Source: Astragalus membranaceus
Taxonomy: Eukaryota; Streptophyta; Magnoliopsida; Fabales; Fabaceae
Direction of reading: 5' to 3'
NCBI GenBank assembly: GCA_039519185.1
Contig: CM076849.1
Span: 109,497,806 to 109,561,805 of the forward strand
Length of the DNA: 64,000 bases
The position numbers were made by a program, and so were the translations under genes. This document shows positions 34,590-45,011 of this stretch, piece by piece (the stretch's first letter is position 1; each line of letters opens with the position of its first letter). Below the pieces are notes generated by a model, which was given only the letters and a program-made list of their open reading frames with translations, was not told where the DNA came from and did no database searches.

Positions 34590-35444
34590 TGTTGTCGTCA
34601 AATTCTTAGGTCCTAGTCGTGGGATCGGCCAGAGGTTTGGACAGTCTTTGATTCCTCTGTTCTTCAAGCATTTGCAGCAAGGAGGGAACTGCTCCTCGAC
34701 TGTGGGTATTCTGACTCCTCTAGAGAGGGTCAGGTTGAGTGAATGGGACGCGAGGGTTGGATTATTCTACTGGCCTAATGCATAAATGTAAAATAAAGGT
34801 AAAGTGCGGTAAAGAAGATATAATTGAAATAAACGTAGAGTTGTTTAACTGAAGTGTCTCTGTACAATTATCCTCTTCCTATTTATATACATAGGCCCTC
34901 GTCGGCAACTACTCAAGCCAACACTTGCCTACCGTTGGATCAATCAAAGATCAACGCCTATCATTGTTCCTAAGCCCTAAAGAGGCGGAGTAACTACTCA
35001 CGATCCCACTAGCATAGTTAGTGGGGTAAAACTCCCTTCCTCGGCTTTTTACGGCCTCGCTCCTTCGCTTGATCTTCAACTGTTCCCATGTTCTATCTTC
35101 GTGCTTCCTCTTCCTTGCCTTCCAAGAAAGCCTGCCTTACCTCGGCCACTTGGTTACTCGGCCGATCTTTGTCCTCGGACAGCAACTCAGGCACCCGAGC
35201 CTCCCTTGCCGTGGCACTCTATAGGCTGAGGCTTTACTCTCCCTTGGCCTAGCTCATTATCCCTCGGGCTTACCCCTTCCTCGGGGAGTTTGTCTTGTGG
35301 TACGCCCCGAGGGCCTCTCTCGAGTTCTTTTCTTCAGCAATTATCTCCTAGGATTTCGTCTAGTGACCTGCCTCAACATCCTAATCCTTTTCTTCTTTTT
35401 CTTCAGCCCTCGGCCTACAACTCAGTTATTTTTGGGTGTTAACA
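34590..35444 (-). mobile_element. Element A 5' LTR (855 bp)
   Basis: TGTTGTCG...GGGTGTTAACA. TATATAAATAGG on the minus strand at 34878-34889 is the likely promoter TATA box. It drives the gag-pol transcript towards lower coordinates. Confidence 0.9.
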
Positions 35445-35954
35445 AATACAAAGTTATTTAAAACTGAATTTTAAATCAATAAGAATTGAATTATTATTTG
35501 TCATTAATTTCTGTTTATCTCTAATAATTAATATTAAATTTGTCACTAAGGATAATAAACTTAATTTTGGATTATTAAAATTTAAAATACAGATTATTAA
35601 AGAAACAATTATTTAGATTTTAATTAGTTTGAATTATGAATGAGAAGACTTCTTTAGAAATATTTATCTAATTGTCTATTATGGCTTTGTGAACTATAAT
35701 ACGCATCACTGGATCCCTATCAAAAATTTCTGAGTCTAACTATGTCGTTTGTTTTTCTATGTTTATATAAAGATAACATGTTCTTACCCCTTTATATTCT
35801 CTTTTTGTATGAACTCTTGACATGATAATTTAAAGATCGAAGCCCCATGCTCGAATGTGAGTCCACATGCTGCCAATTTGAACATTGTGTTCTATTCTAT
35901 GATGATAATTTGGGACATTCACCACCTTGTTTATAAAACAAAATTATCGACCAT
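35445..35954. other. AT-rich intergenic sequence, nothing assigned
   Basis: No gene-like or repeat structure beyond low complexity was seen. Confidence 0.5.
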
Positions 35955-38277
35955 TGTAACACCTTGCTTTTCTGAGCGTTATCTGATGTAATAATTTTAG
36001 TAAAATACTTCTCTTGCTTTTCTGGAAACATGAGTATATAGTTTTATCTTTTTTAAAATTTCTTTTACAATCGCAATCAGAGTAATGCACGATTTGAAAC
36101 ATGATGGTAAACTAATTAGGGCCCATTTGGTGCACAGGATATGATAGAGGCAGGATAAAATAGATGATAGGATAGAGACAGTGGCAGGATGCACTATCAT
36201 ATCCAGTGTTTGGTACACACCAAATCATGACATGATATACATATATACATATATATATATATATAATTATATATATAACCTTTTTTTTAACAAATACATA
36301 TTAACTTTTTCTAAAAATTCACTTAAAATATTTATTTGTCAAAAAAATTAGTAATATTTATTAATTACTAATAAATACTAATGAAATAATTTTATACAAT
36401 TTTAAAAAAAAAATCATTGGCACTATCAAATAAACAATTTCAAATTATAAAAAATTGTACAAGTAACTAAATAATTCTATTGTATATTTTAAATAAGCTA
36501 AGAAATAATTGTATTAAATATATTATATGTTAATAACAAAACAACTCATGTGGCAATTATATTTCATTTGTTGAAAAAAAAAATTAATTTTCTTTTTTTA
36601 TATTTTTTTAATAATAAATTTATTTTTCATCACATTTTTAATTTTTTAAATATCAATAGATTTATAATTGTTAGATTATATAAAATGAAAAATTACCCTT
36701 ACCATAAAATTATACATTATTTTTTAAATTAAGAATTAATATTTTTAATTTTTAATAAAAATTTATTAATATTTTTGATTTTAGTTTATATTTAGTTTTT
36801 AGTAGATTTTTTTTTTTATATTTTAAAATATATTTTATAGGGGTAAACGAATAAATTATTTCCTTATCTTATCTTACTGGTTTCTAACCCAGCTCAAAGT
36901 CAGGGTAAATTTCAACTAGAGTGACTGGATAGGATAAGTCAAACGATTAAGTTATCATATCTTGCTGGCTCAACAAACACTACACTGACACAGGATATGA
37001 TAGACTTATCATATCCTGACCACCAAACGGGCCATTAATACATACTGAAAGTTCCAAAACGGTACAAGAAGAAATGTGAATACAATTGAAGAAATTCATA
37101 CACATGAAACATGAGCCCTTTTTCTAGGACCGACTCATACCACTGATGTATCCCCAACAACTACCCTCACAAGAATACGGTTCCAAAACCAATATACCAT
37201 TAAAGTACACCAACAAACTCTTATCGCTGATCACCAAAACAAGTGTCCAAGACATAGAGTGACTACAGGTAACATAGCACGCACCGGCATGACACGATAC
37301 CCGAATCCATATGGAAATCCTTTAGAGTAATTAGTTCACATGTGAAACCGATGAGCCTTCATAATAGCGTACATATAAAACTCACTAACCCTAAGCCTAA
37401 TATGGTGGGTCGTACCATGTGGAACTTCCAAAGAGTCCTCAAACCACATACCATCTCTAGTAGTAACACATCCTCCTTACCAAGCATCTAGGTTGTGTCC
37501 CCTCGATAACAGATCTTCGATAACCCAGAAATAATCCCCACTCACATAACTATTCCCTCTATTAGTGTTGTCTCCATCACGAACAATGGGATTGCGTTAC
37601 ATCCATTGAACTGGAGTACCACATGAAATTGGCATCTTCTAGAACTACACATATATATACAACAACACACATATACATATGAATACCACCTAAAATATAG
37701 CACATTACAAGGCTTCATCATCAAGATAAAGTACGACATATGAAGCATCAAAGACAATACAAACAATACAAACAATAAGGATGCACCACCAATCCCTATT
37801 GGTTAGTCTATATGTCAATGCAGATGATTGTTGAATATCGCTTCGTACCCAACTCTATGCGTAAATAATGATCATGATCCCACTAGATAAATCTCGTTTA
37901 TTGATAAAAATCCCTCACATACTAGATCCTTCATCAATTTTCCAACGCAATGGAATGCATGCTCAATACAATGCAATATTTTATTGGAGCATATTGCCTC
38001 TTTTCTTCCCACGAAAAGAGGATGCTCGATACATTCTCGCTTCTAGCTAAATACATGCTCACGTGCGATAGCGTGACCATAGGTTCACTCAAACTCCCAT
38101 GTCGGCATCGATGCTCTCATAAAGGAAATGCTTGGTAGAGAAGATATAAAATACAATGGTTTTTATAAAAAGTTAGTGAAAGAAGATTTGACTTCTAATT
38201 GTGAGAAGCCTTTTAAGGCAGTCTTCTTCCAATTGTGAAAAAAAGGTTGTATTTTAAAACTTAGTGCTATTTAAGAG
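35955..38277 (-). mobile_element. Degraded Tekay-like LTR interrupted by a MITE
   Basis: It starts TGTAACACC. At 37395-37420 it has AAGCCTAATATGGTGGGTCG, resembling CCTAGTATGTTACACATGGG plus TCG in the LTR of element C. ACTCACTAACCC at 37380 is also placed as in C. The end is unclear. It abuts element B at 38278. No coding sequence is visible in 37038-38277. Confidence 0.4.
36119..37034. mobile_element. PIF/Harbinger-like MITE
   Basis: Ends GGGCCCATTTGGTG and CACCAAACGGGCCA are inverted (12 of 14 match) and flanked by TTA on both sides (36116-36118, 37035-37037), the target duplication of PIF/Harbinger elements. The next bases also pair: CAGGATATGATAG near the left end with CTATCATATCCTG motifs near the right end. 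The 916 bp interior is very AT-rich, has a (TA)n run at 36240-36275 and no transposase. Confidence 0.85.
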
Positions 38278-39123
38278 TGTTAACACCCAAAATAAAGTGA
38301 GTTGTTGGCTGAGGAAAAAGGGGGATTTCGGGCCAAAACAAGGCTGAGGCAGCTATAAGAACACTAGGGCAGTAGGAATACTTGCTGTAACACGGGGCAG
38401 ATTCAGGTTGAGTATGTGAACATAAGATACTTTGAATCCCCGATGGAACGAATATAAAGCACTGACGTACTGCGACACTCGCATGGAGGGAGCCTCGGCT
38501 TCAGAGTGACTCGGCTGAGGAACCAACGGATGAAGGTCGAAAGTAAGACATGGCCGAGGAGGATTGTGGCCGAGGCAAGGAATAATTGCTTGGAGCCTAA
38601 GTATTCAATGCACGTGGACATACAACGTTGGAACAGTTAAGGTCAATAAGCAGAGGACTCCGAAAAAACGGGAATCACTAGGGTTTTACCCGACTAACCC
38701 GTGCTAGTGAGGTAGTGGAAGAGTGGACTCCGAGTTTCTAGGAAGAGGCTTAATTATAACCTTTGATCTCGATTATAATCCGACGGTGGGCTGATGTAGG
38801 CTCGAATAGCGACCAACGATTGCTCGTGTATATATATAGTAGTACTTGTACATTTTAAGAAACACACATCAATCAAAACACAAGTCTTTTATTTACTTTA
38901 TCTTTCCTTTATCTCTTTTCTTTATGTTTTGTTAGTCTCGTAGATAATCCAAGCCACACGTTCCTCTCAAACCTAACCTAACAACTCTTTGGAGGAGTAA
39001 GGGAACCCATAGTCGAGAAACAAAGTTCCTTCTTCGGCGCAATCGCTTGAAGAAAATAGGAATCACTAATTGTCCAAACCTCTGGCCGATTCCAAGGCTA
39101 GGATTAAAGTGTTTGACGACAAA
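38278..39123 (+). mobile_element. Element B 5' LTR, relative of element A
   Basis: It starts TGTTAACACCC and ends near TTTGACGACAA, the inverse of the LTR of A in orientation and content. The final CA is lost in a run of A. A TATATATATAG box lies at about 38826-38836. The shared block CCAAACCTCTGGCCGATTCC lies near 39075. Confidence 0.85.
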
Positions 39124-39127
39124 AAAA

Positions 39128-39146
39128 TTGGCACGCCCGGTGGGAC
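39128..39146 (+). other. Primer binding site region of element B
   Basis: TTGGCACGCCCGGTGGGAC follows the LTR at the expected place and is the better preserved version of the site in element A. Confidence 0.7.
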
Positions 39147-39204
39147 CGACACAGGAAAACAAACCTCTGAGTTTAGTTCGTCTGGCCTGAATTATCATTG
39201 GCGT

Positions 39205-39684
39205 ATGTACTTATTCTCTGGTCGAAGCCTAAGCATGGAACCGAATTCTGCATCCAAAAAGACGGTTATAGTGAAGGCTAAGAACACGGAGCCAGTGGGT
39301 ACATCGAGGGCCTCGACTCATGCGGTCGTTACAGAACCTCATGATCAATTGCAGCCAATTCACGAAGAATCCGTAGTGATGACTACGTCGTTCATTCGGC
39401 AGCAGATAGACATGGGGATTCACGATATCATGTATCAAGTCTCCCAGGAATTGGCTGACATAGTTAAACCTATGGTGCACAACGAAGTGCAACAGGCCAA
39501 AGAACAGGAGCAGAGACGTGTTGCGCAGGTCAGCAGTGCAACAAGTCTTGGCGTCCACGGCCAACCACAAGGAGGATTACCCGGCCCAATGGGGATCATG
39601 CAACAGGCTCCATCGTATGACGTTGTGGTAGGACCACAAGAGGCACCTTCTCATGTCGCCATGGGAAGCATGCAACAGGTTTAG
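39205..39684 (+). pseudogene. gag N-terminal fragment of element B
   Basis: The frame is open for 159 codons from the ATG at 39205 and contains SMEPNSASKKTVIVKAKNTE, SFIRQQIDMGIHDIMYQVSQ and a Gln/Gly-rich end. It matches the first third of gag in element A, with the stretch intact that is broken there. It stops at TAG 39682, shortly before recognisable element sequence ends near 39730. Capsid, pol and the 3' LTR are absent, so B is truncated. Confidence 0.85.
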
Positions 39685-39729
39685 TCGTACGGTAATGTGG
39701 CCGAGTCTCAGCAGGCACTTTCTCATCAG

Positions 39730-39890
39730 GTATTCCTAATCCTACGTTCCTTAGCCTTGTAATTTTGCCAACGCCAACACTGGGGGGCAGATTATGGCGA
39801 CAGTTACTTACATGGATAATCTTTAGCAGGGACAAGTGGAGATGGCGACAGTTACTTACACCCGATGCTAAAGGTCTATTTTATTTTCTA
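39730..39890. repeat. Direct repeat at the junction of element B and the DSS1-like segment
   Basis: ATGGCGACAGTTACTTACA occurs at about 39796 and 39841. The second copy runs into CCCGATGCTAAAGGTC, which resembles the CCGATGCTAAATGTC unit of the palindromic array at 43885-44429. This may be the left subterminal part of the CACTA-like element. Confidence 0.5.
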
Positions 39891-40465
39891 GTTTTCCATC
39901 GCACATCTTTTTCTCTCACGATGTCTTCTTCTCTCACTCTCTGAACCTTCTCTATCTCTTCTCTCACTCTCTGAACATCACCTCTCTTCCTCTCTTCCTC
40001 TCCTTCTCTGGCTCTCTTCCTTTTTTGCTCTCTTCCTCCCACTCGCTACCTAAAAACCCTCGCACCCACGCTGAACAGAATGAAAGGCCCTTCTTCGTGA
40101 ACCCTAAACACTCCGTGCAGTCTTCGAAAGGTAGGAGAAGGACGTCGAGCGCTGTACTCAGAAACCTTCTCGCAGAACTTCTTCTTCCTCTTCTCTCGCA
40201 GAACCTTCTCGCAAAACCCTATTTGTCTTCCTCTTCTTCCTAATTCTCCTAACCCTCCTCTCAACGCATCTTCTCTTCCTACCTTTCGACCTTCGTTTCC
40301 ATAAAGTCAATCTACCAAAACATCTTCAGTTCACACCCACTGCGAACCCTAATCGCGAACCAAGCTGAGATTCCCTTCTTCTGTGAACGAAACTCAATCT
40401 TCTGCGAAACCTAATTGTAAATCTCTTCTTCAACGAACTGCGAACTGCCATCTTCTCTTAGCCAG

Positions 40466-40563
40466 GTATGTTTTTTCAATCTTCACTGTTTTTGTGTTTT
40501 GTATTGTTTTTTTTCTGGGTTTTACATGACCTTAGATTCATTTGTTGCTTGATATTCTTTTAG
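40466..40563 (+). other. Leader intron of the DSS1-like gene
   Basis: Donor CCAG|GTATGT, acceptor TTCTTTTAG|TCTC, with a T-rich interior. It splits a CT-rich untranslated leader (about 39890-40465) from the coding exon, a common plant arrangement. Confidence 0.6.
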
Positions 40564-40631
40564 TCTCATCGAGTAGACAATCTCAGGATCATCGTTGTTT
40601 CCTTTCTATCCAACCTGATTCAGATTCATCT

Positions 40632-40814
40632 ATGGGGACCGAAGAAAAGGCAGTCACCGAGGATGTCAAGATCGATCTCTTTGAAGACAATGATGAGTTT
40701 GAAGAGTTTGAAACCAACGAAGAGTGGGATGACAACGAGGATGGGAAAGAAGTAACTCAACAGTGGGAAGACGATTGGGATGATGATGATGTTAGTGACG
40801 ATATCATTGCTTGA
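40632..40814 (+). pseudogene. DSS1/SEM1-like 26S proteasome subunit, C-terminally truncated
   Basis: The 60-residue frame opens MGTEEKAVTEDVKIDLFEDN and has DEFEEFE, EEWDD, GKEVTQQ and WEDDWDDDDVSDD. These are the two acidic-aromatic segments of DSS1/SEM1 that bind ubiquitin and BRCA2-type proteins and that hold the proteasome lid together. The family is about 70-75 residues and ends in a helix near FS-QLR-ELE. Here the frame leaves the family at VSDDIIA and stops, so the helix needed for lid binding is missing. GATATCATTGCTTGA at the stop is repeated 46 bp downstream. GTGGTAAGAA at 40820-40829 could be a splice donor, but only after the stop. Possible fates are a truncated gene, or a gene fragment carried by the DNA transposon ending at 44429. 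Confidence 0.75.
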
Positions 40815-40939
40815 ATGCATGTGGTAAGAATTAAATCACTCTCTGGATATCATTGCTTGATATAGCATGTGTTATTATGATTTAGGTGTTTGAGACTTTG
40901 AGCTTAGGGTGTTATGTTGTCTGCAAAAAAAAATGAAAA

Positions 40940-41250
40940 CTATGCCTTGATAGAAAGGAAATGTGAGTAAGAAGACATAACATAATTAAGGACATAATTA
41001 GTTTGTTCTTTCTTAAAGAACATATGGATAGAAGTTATTGAATGCTTGTACTTTAACTAATTTTCTGTTGATTACAAGCACATGCCAACTAATAGGGAAG
41101 GGTTTGTTCTATTGATTACAAGCACATTTGTATGCACCTGAATTAGTGTCGGTGATATTTTGATTTCTTAAAATTCAGTTTCAATTGTGTGACATTTTTA
41201 CTTCTTGTTTGGGTTTTTATGGTTACTTATCTTCCTAACCCCAAATATTT
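40940..41250 (+). repeat. Duplicated intron-like segment, copy 1
   Basis: It matches 42325-42440 (GATAGAAAGGAAATGTGAGT through TTTAAC.AATTTTCTG) and 42728-42925 (TTGATTACAAGCACAT through CAAATA.TTTTGG). In copy 1 the two parts are joined directly at about 41070. Confidence 0.9.
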
Positions 41251-41480
41251 TGGGTGCTTGTTGCCCATCAATCGCAGGTAAATAGAATATTTTGCAAGCT
41301 AAATTGTTTACATAAAATTCTGTTGCACCATGATGTTCTTAAAGTTTTGTTTCAATTCTATTTTTAAATTAAGCATAGCAGTGTCCCAGTGCCGTTTTCT
41401 GGTGGCATCTATTCAACTGTTATAACAGTTATTAAATATTCTGAAGATTAAAGTTTATTTGAGAGTTGAAACTATATAAA

Positions 41481-41497
41481 CCCCCCCCCCCCCCCCC
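41481..41497. repeat. Poly-C tract (17 bases)
   Basis: An uninterrupted run of C after ACTATATAAA. Its length is likely unstable and sequencing may misjudge it. Confidence 0.9.
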
Positions 41498-41692
41498 TCA
41501 TAAAGTCAACCTTGATATTAAATTTAAAAAGCTCTTCGCCAATGTTTAGTAGGTGTTCTGTATTTGCAATCAGGATATTCCGTGTTCAGGTTTCAAATGC
41601 AAGGGTATATGAATTGTGAACTTTGTGGGTAACTGGTTTTCTTTTTTCCAGGGCTTTTATGTGACATTTCCCTTAAGCCATTTGCCATATAG

Positions 41693-41785
41693 CAAAGGGC
41701 TGAAGTTGAAGCAGTGTTTAACAAAACGGCACTTGATTGGAAGGGCATATTTGCATCACATGTTAAAGCAGACAATTTGTTTAAG
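41693..41785 (+). pseudogene. Unidentified exon, 31 codons
   Basis: It lies between CCATATAG and GTGAGC. The codons give QRAEVEAVFNKTALDWKGIF and ASHVKADNLFK. The exon ends in phase 0 and the next candidate exon (43551) starts in phase 0. Composition is clearly protein-like compared with the T-rich flanks. I do not recognise the family. No exon further upstream was identified, so it seems part of a captured or decayed gene. Confidence 0.5.
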
Positions 41786-42324
41786 GTGAGCATATTGTTT
41801 GTCCCTGTGAATGTGATGAGAATTAAATGTGGCCTGTTATAATTGGGATGCTAGGTCACTATTTTCCATAACATTTTTGTTTCGAACAAATTTAACGCGA
41901 GAACGGAAGTTCTTTACAAAATCTTAGGTGGAATAATAAGTTTTGGCAGAATCAAATTGAGGTGCAACTCTAAAGAACCCCCTTGAACGAAAACTAAAAA
42001 CTTACAAGCCTTTATTAATCAGTACTATATTATCTTTAAATCAATAATTTTTCCATCAGAAGTTTTTTGGTAGAATTGGTCATTGGAGGTTAATATTGTG
42101 CTTGGCAAATACTATTTGGGGGAGAGAAAAACATTGTAATGTATGTACATATTTTTTGCATCAATGGTTTATTGGAGTGGTTATACGTCTTATATTCCCT
42201 TTTTTTATTATAAATAGCAAATTATTGATATTAAGTTTGTTTCAATGCTTTTAGCTTCAATTATAGTTTTCAGTTGTATGTCATAGGATTATTGTACACA
42301 GAAACTTGAAAATGCATATTATGA

Positions 42325-42925
42325 TAGAAAGGAAATGTGAGTAAGAAGACATAACATAATTAAGGACATAATTAGTTTGTTCTTTCTTAAAGAACATCTG
42401 GATAGAAGTTATTGAATGCTTGTACTTTAACCAATTTTCTGATTCTGTCGAATTAGTTGGCGTCTGGCTTTAAGTTTGGCTCACAAAAAAAAAGATTCAC
42501 TTGTTGCTTTCTTCAATGATTGTTCAAATTTCATGATCTGGGTTTTCTTGTAATGCAATGCCATGTCCTATTTTGCAGACACTGAAAACTCCTAAGCTTG
42601 AGTTTGAAAACTCCTAAGCTTGAGTTTTTGCTTTTTGTTTGATTTGAATATGCTTTGTAGGAACTGTTTTTGTTCTTTTGATCAACTGAAAAATATGAAA
42701 TTCCCCCGCTTGTAATTAGACTTTGTTCTATTGATTACAAGCACATACCAACTAATAGGGAAGGGTTTGTTCTATTGATTACAAGCACATTTGTATGCAC
42801 CTGAATTAGTGTCGTTGATATTTTGATTTCTTAAAATTCAGTTTCAATTGTGTGACATTTTTACTTCTTGTTTGGGTTTTTATGGTTACTTATCTTCCTA
42901 ACCCCAAATAATTTTGGTGCTTGTT
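42325..42925 (+). repeat. Duplicated intron-like segment, copy 2 (split)
   Basis: Two parts match copy 1 at 40940-41250 but are separated by about 290 bp of other sequence (42441-42727), which holds ACTCCTAAGCTTGAGTTTG twice. Confidence 0.9.
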
Positions 42926-43550
42926 GAATAGGTCTTATATTGAGTGGATAGTTTGCTGTTTAAAGACATCAAGATGGTTTTTAATTTCAATAATATGTTA
43001 TCTTTTTTTCTATTATTCTATTTCTCTCAAACCCTTCCCTATTAGTAATTAGACTTTGTTTGGTTGCATGTGCTTGTGCCTAAGTTTCTTACTTACTCAT
43101 AACATGTCACAGTTGGCAAAAGACCAATCACAGGAATGCGTTTGTTTCTTGAGGGCATGAAATGCAACAGGTTAATTACCTACTACGTACTAATCATTAT
43201 TTACTTCTAGTTTAGAGAAACTTTCTCAAGTGGTTTACTCTTGGAAAACATTTTCTATTTTTATTTTTTAAAATTTGTGATAAGTTTGACTTGCTAATAA
43301 GAACATAAAAGACTATGGTTGAACCTGACTAATAAATAAATAAGTATTAAATTTTGGTATATAAGCATATCAGGTATATAATTATAAACATTTTACAACT
43401 TTGTTAGATTCTTTTTGTTTTGCTTAGTGTTCCAGAAACATTGTTACTGTTGTTCCAGAAACATTTTACCTCTTCCTTAAATAATATTTTCATGATTAAT
43501 TTATTGTTTCTTCTATTTGATGCTATCCATTGTGTTTTGATAATAAGCAG

Positions 43551-43631
43551 ACCGTGGATGAAGCTGTTCGGATTGTTGCAGCAAAAGCTATTATTGAGGC
43601 TGGAATTAGCTGTGATAGGGCATATTTGTAG
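43551..43631 (+). pseudogene. Unidentified terminal exon, 26 codons and stop
   Basis: It follows GATAATAAGCAG and reads TVDEAVRIVAAKAIIEAGIS then CDRAYL and TAG. It is in phase with the exon at 41693-41785. The helix-like Ala/Ile/Val pattern suggests a real coding origin. No family is assigned. Confidence 0.5.
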
Positions 43632-43884
43632 GGCTTACTCCACAAATATCTATGAAATATTATTACTAGTGTTAGCCTTTAGTGTTAATTGACTGTTCTT
43701 AGCTTTAATTTGTGTAATGATATTGTGCATTTTGGATCAGTGAGTTGTATATTGAAAGGATGTTGTACTTGTTCACAGTTTACTGTTTGTAGACTGTAAT
43801 TACCATAGTTCTTGAATATTATTCTCTTCTTGTATGAATTGATGTTGTAAGTGATGTTTGTGAGGCATGTATAAAAAGAAACTA

Positions 43885-44429
43885 GACATTTAGCATCGCT
43901 TGTTTGAGAACATTTAGCATCGCTTGTTTCAAACAAGCGATGCTAAATGTCTTTTTTTTATCAAGAAAATGACATTTTGCATCGTTTGTTTGAAACAGCT
44001 GATGCTAAATGTCATTTTTTTTTATCAAAAATGACTTTTAGCATCGATTATTTGGAACAACCGATGCTAAATGTTACTTTCAGGACATTTAGCATCGGTT
44101 GTTTCAAATAACCAATGCTAAATGTCACTTTCAGGACATTTAGCATCCGTTGTTTCAAACACCCGATGCTAAATGTCATTTTCAGGACATTTAGCATCGG
44201 CTGTTTCAAATAACCGATGCTAAATGTCATTTTCAAACAGCAAAAACAGTGATGAACTGGATATTTAGCATCGGTTATCTAAACACCCGATGCTAAATGT
44301 GACATTTAGCGTCGGTTAAATAACCAATGCTAAATGTATGACATTTAGCATCGGGCGATTTAGCGTCAGGCGATAACCGACGCTAAATGTCCAATTTAAC
44401 TGACGCTAAATGTCTTTTTTCCACTAGTG
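43885..44429 (+). mobile_element. CACTA-like terminus with array of hairpin repeats
   Basis: About nine units resemble GACATTTAGCATCGGTTGTT followed by TCAAACAACCGATGCTAAATGTC. Each is a near-perfect palindrome of about 42 bp with short spacers (CTTTCAG or TTTTTTTATCAA). The array ends in TTTTTTCCACTAGTG, the complement of CACTAGTGGAAAAAAGACAT, which fits a CACTA (En/Spm) terminus. A 3 bp duplication would be TTT at 44430-44432. Dense subterminal repeats that bind transposase are characteristic of CACTA elements. The opposite terminus is not located. Confidence 0.75.
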
Positions 44430-44432
44430 TTT

Positions 44433-45011
44433 ATTTCTTGTTCTTACTTTTCTGCACTTTTATTTTTTGTCATTTACCTTTTTAAGTAGTTTATATTCAT
44501 GTCCTTTCTAAGTTGTTTATAGTAGTTTATATTCAATCCCAACACTATTCTCCACTTGAATTGTTTTGTATTTCTAATCTAAGTTCACTATATCTTAAAC
44601 ACTAAAGTGATGAACCGAAATGTGAAATTTTATATTTGATCTATGAAAGTAGACAAGATAATTAAGATATGAAAATAATCTTAATTCCCTTGAGGCAATC
44701 CAAAAGGTATTGATCTAAAAATGTTTTTGCTAACTTTCAACCATGAAAATAGGATTGAAAGGAGACAATGATTACAACTAATACCTTGCCTTTGAAATGC
44801 ATTACTCTTATAAATTGGTGAATGGTCTAAAGAATTATGCGGGTTCCTTATTGTTGTGATGAAACTACAACCCGAGATCGTTTATATTTTTGAATTTTAT
44901 TCAAACATCAACTTCTTCTACAATTTCAATTATTCTTGTTTAGCTAATCACCACTGAAATTAGATTGGTGATCACAAAAGTATCTGTGGATTCAAGAAGC
45001 ACATTCCATCA
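44433..45011. other. AT-rich sequence, nothing assigned
   Basis: No domain or repeat was recognised. AGTAGTTTATATTCA occurs twice near 44485-44545. Confidence 0.5.

Larger units (their letters stand above)
22806..35444 (-). mobile_element. Element A: complete Tat-like Ty3/gypsy element with antisense gene
   Basis: The element is 12.6 kb with LTRs of 856 and 855 bp, flanked by AATAT (22801-22805) and AATAC (35445-35449), a duplication with one change. The minus strand holds gag, protease, RT, RNase H, a second archaeal-type RNase H and integrase, the order that marks the Tat lineage. A PMD gene lies on the plus strand between integrase and the 3' LTR. Most domains are open over hundreds of codons but carry stops, frameshifts and small deletions. 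It is inactive now, though structurally whole. Confidence 0.93.

Noticed and set aside
36550..36732. 60-codon frame inside the PIF/Harbinger-like MITE
   Set aside because: Phe/Asn/Ile-rich translation of AT-rich DNA, with no similarity to transposase.
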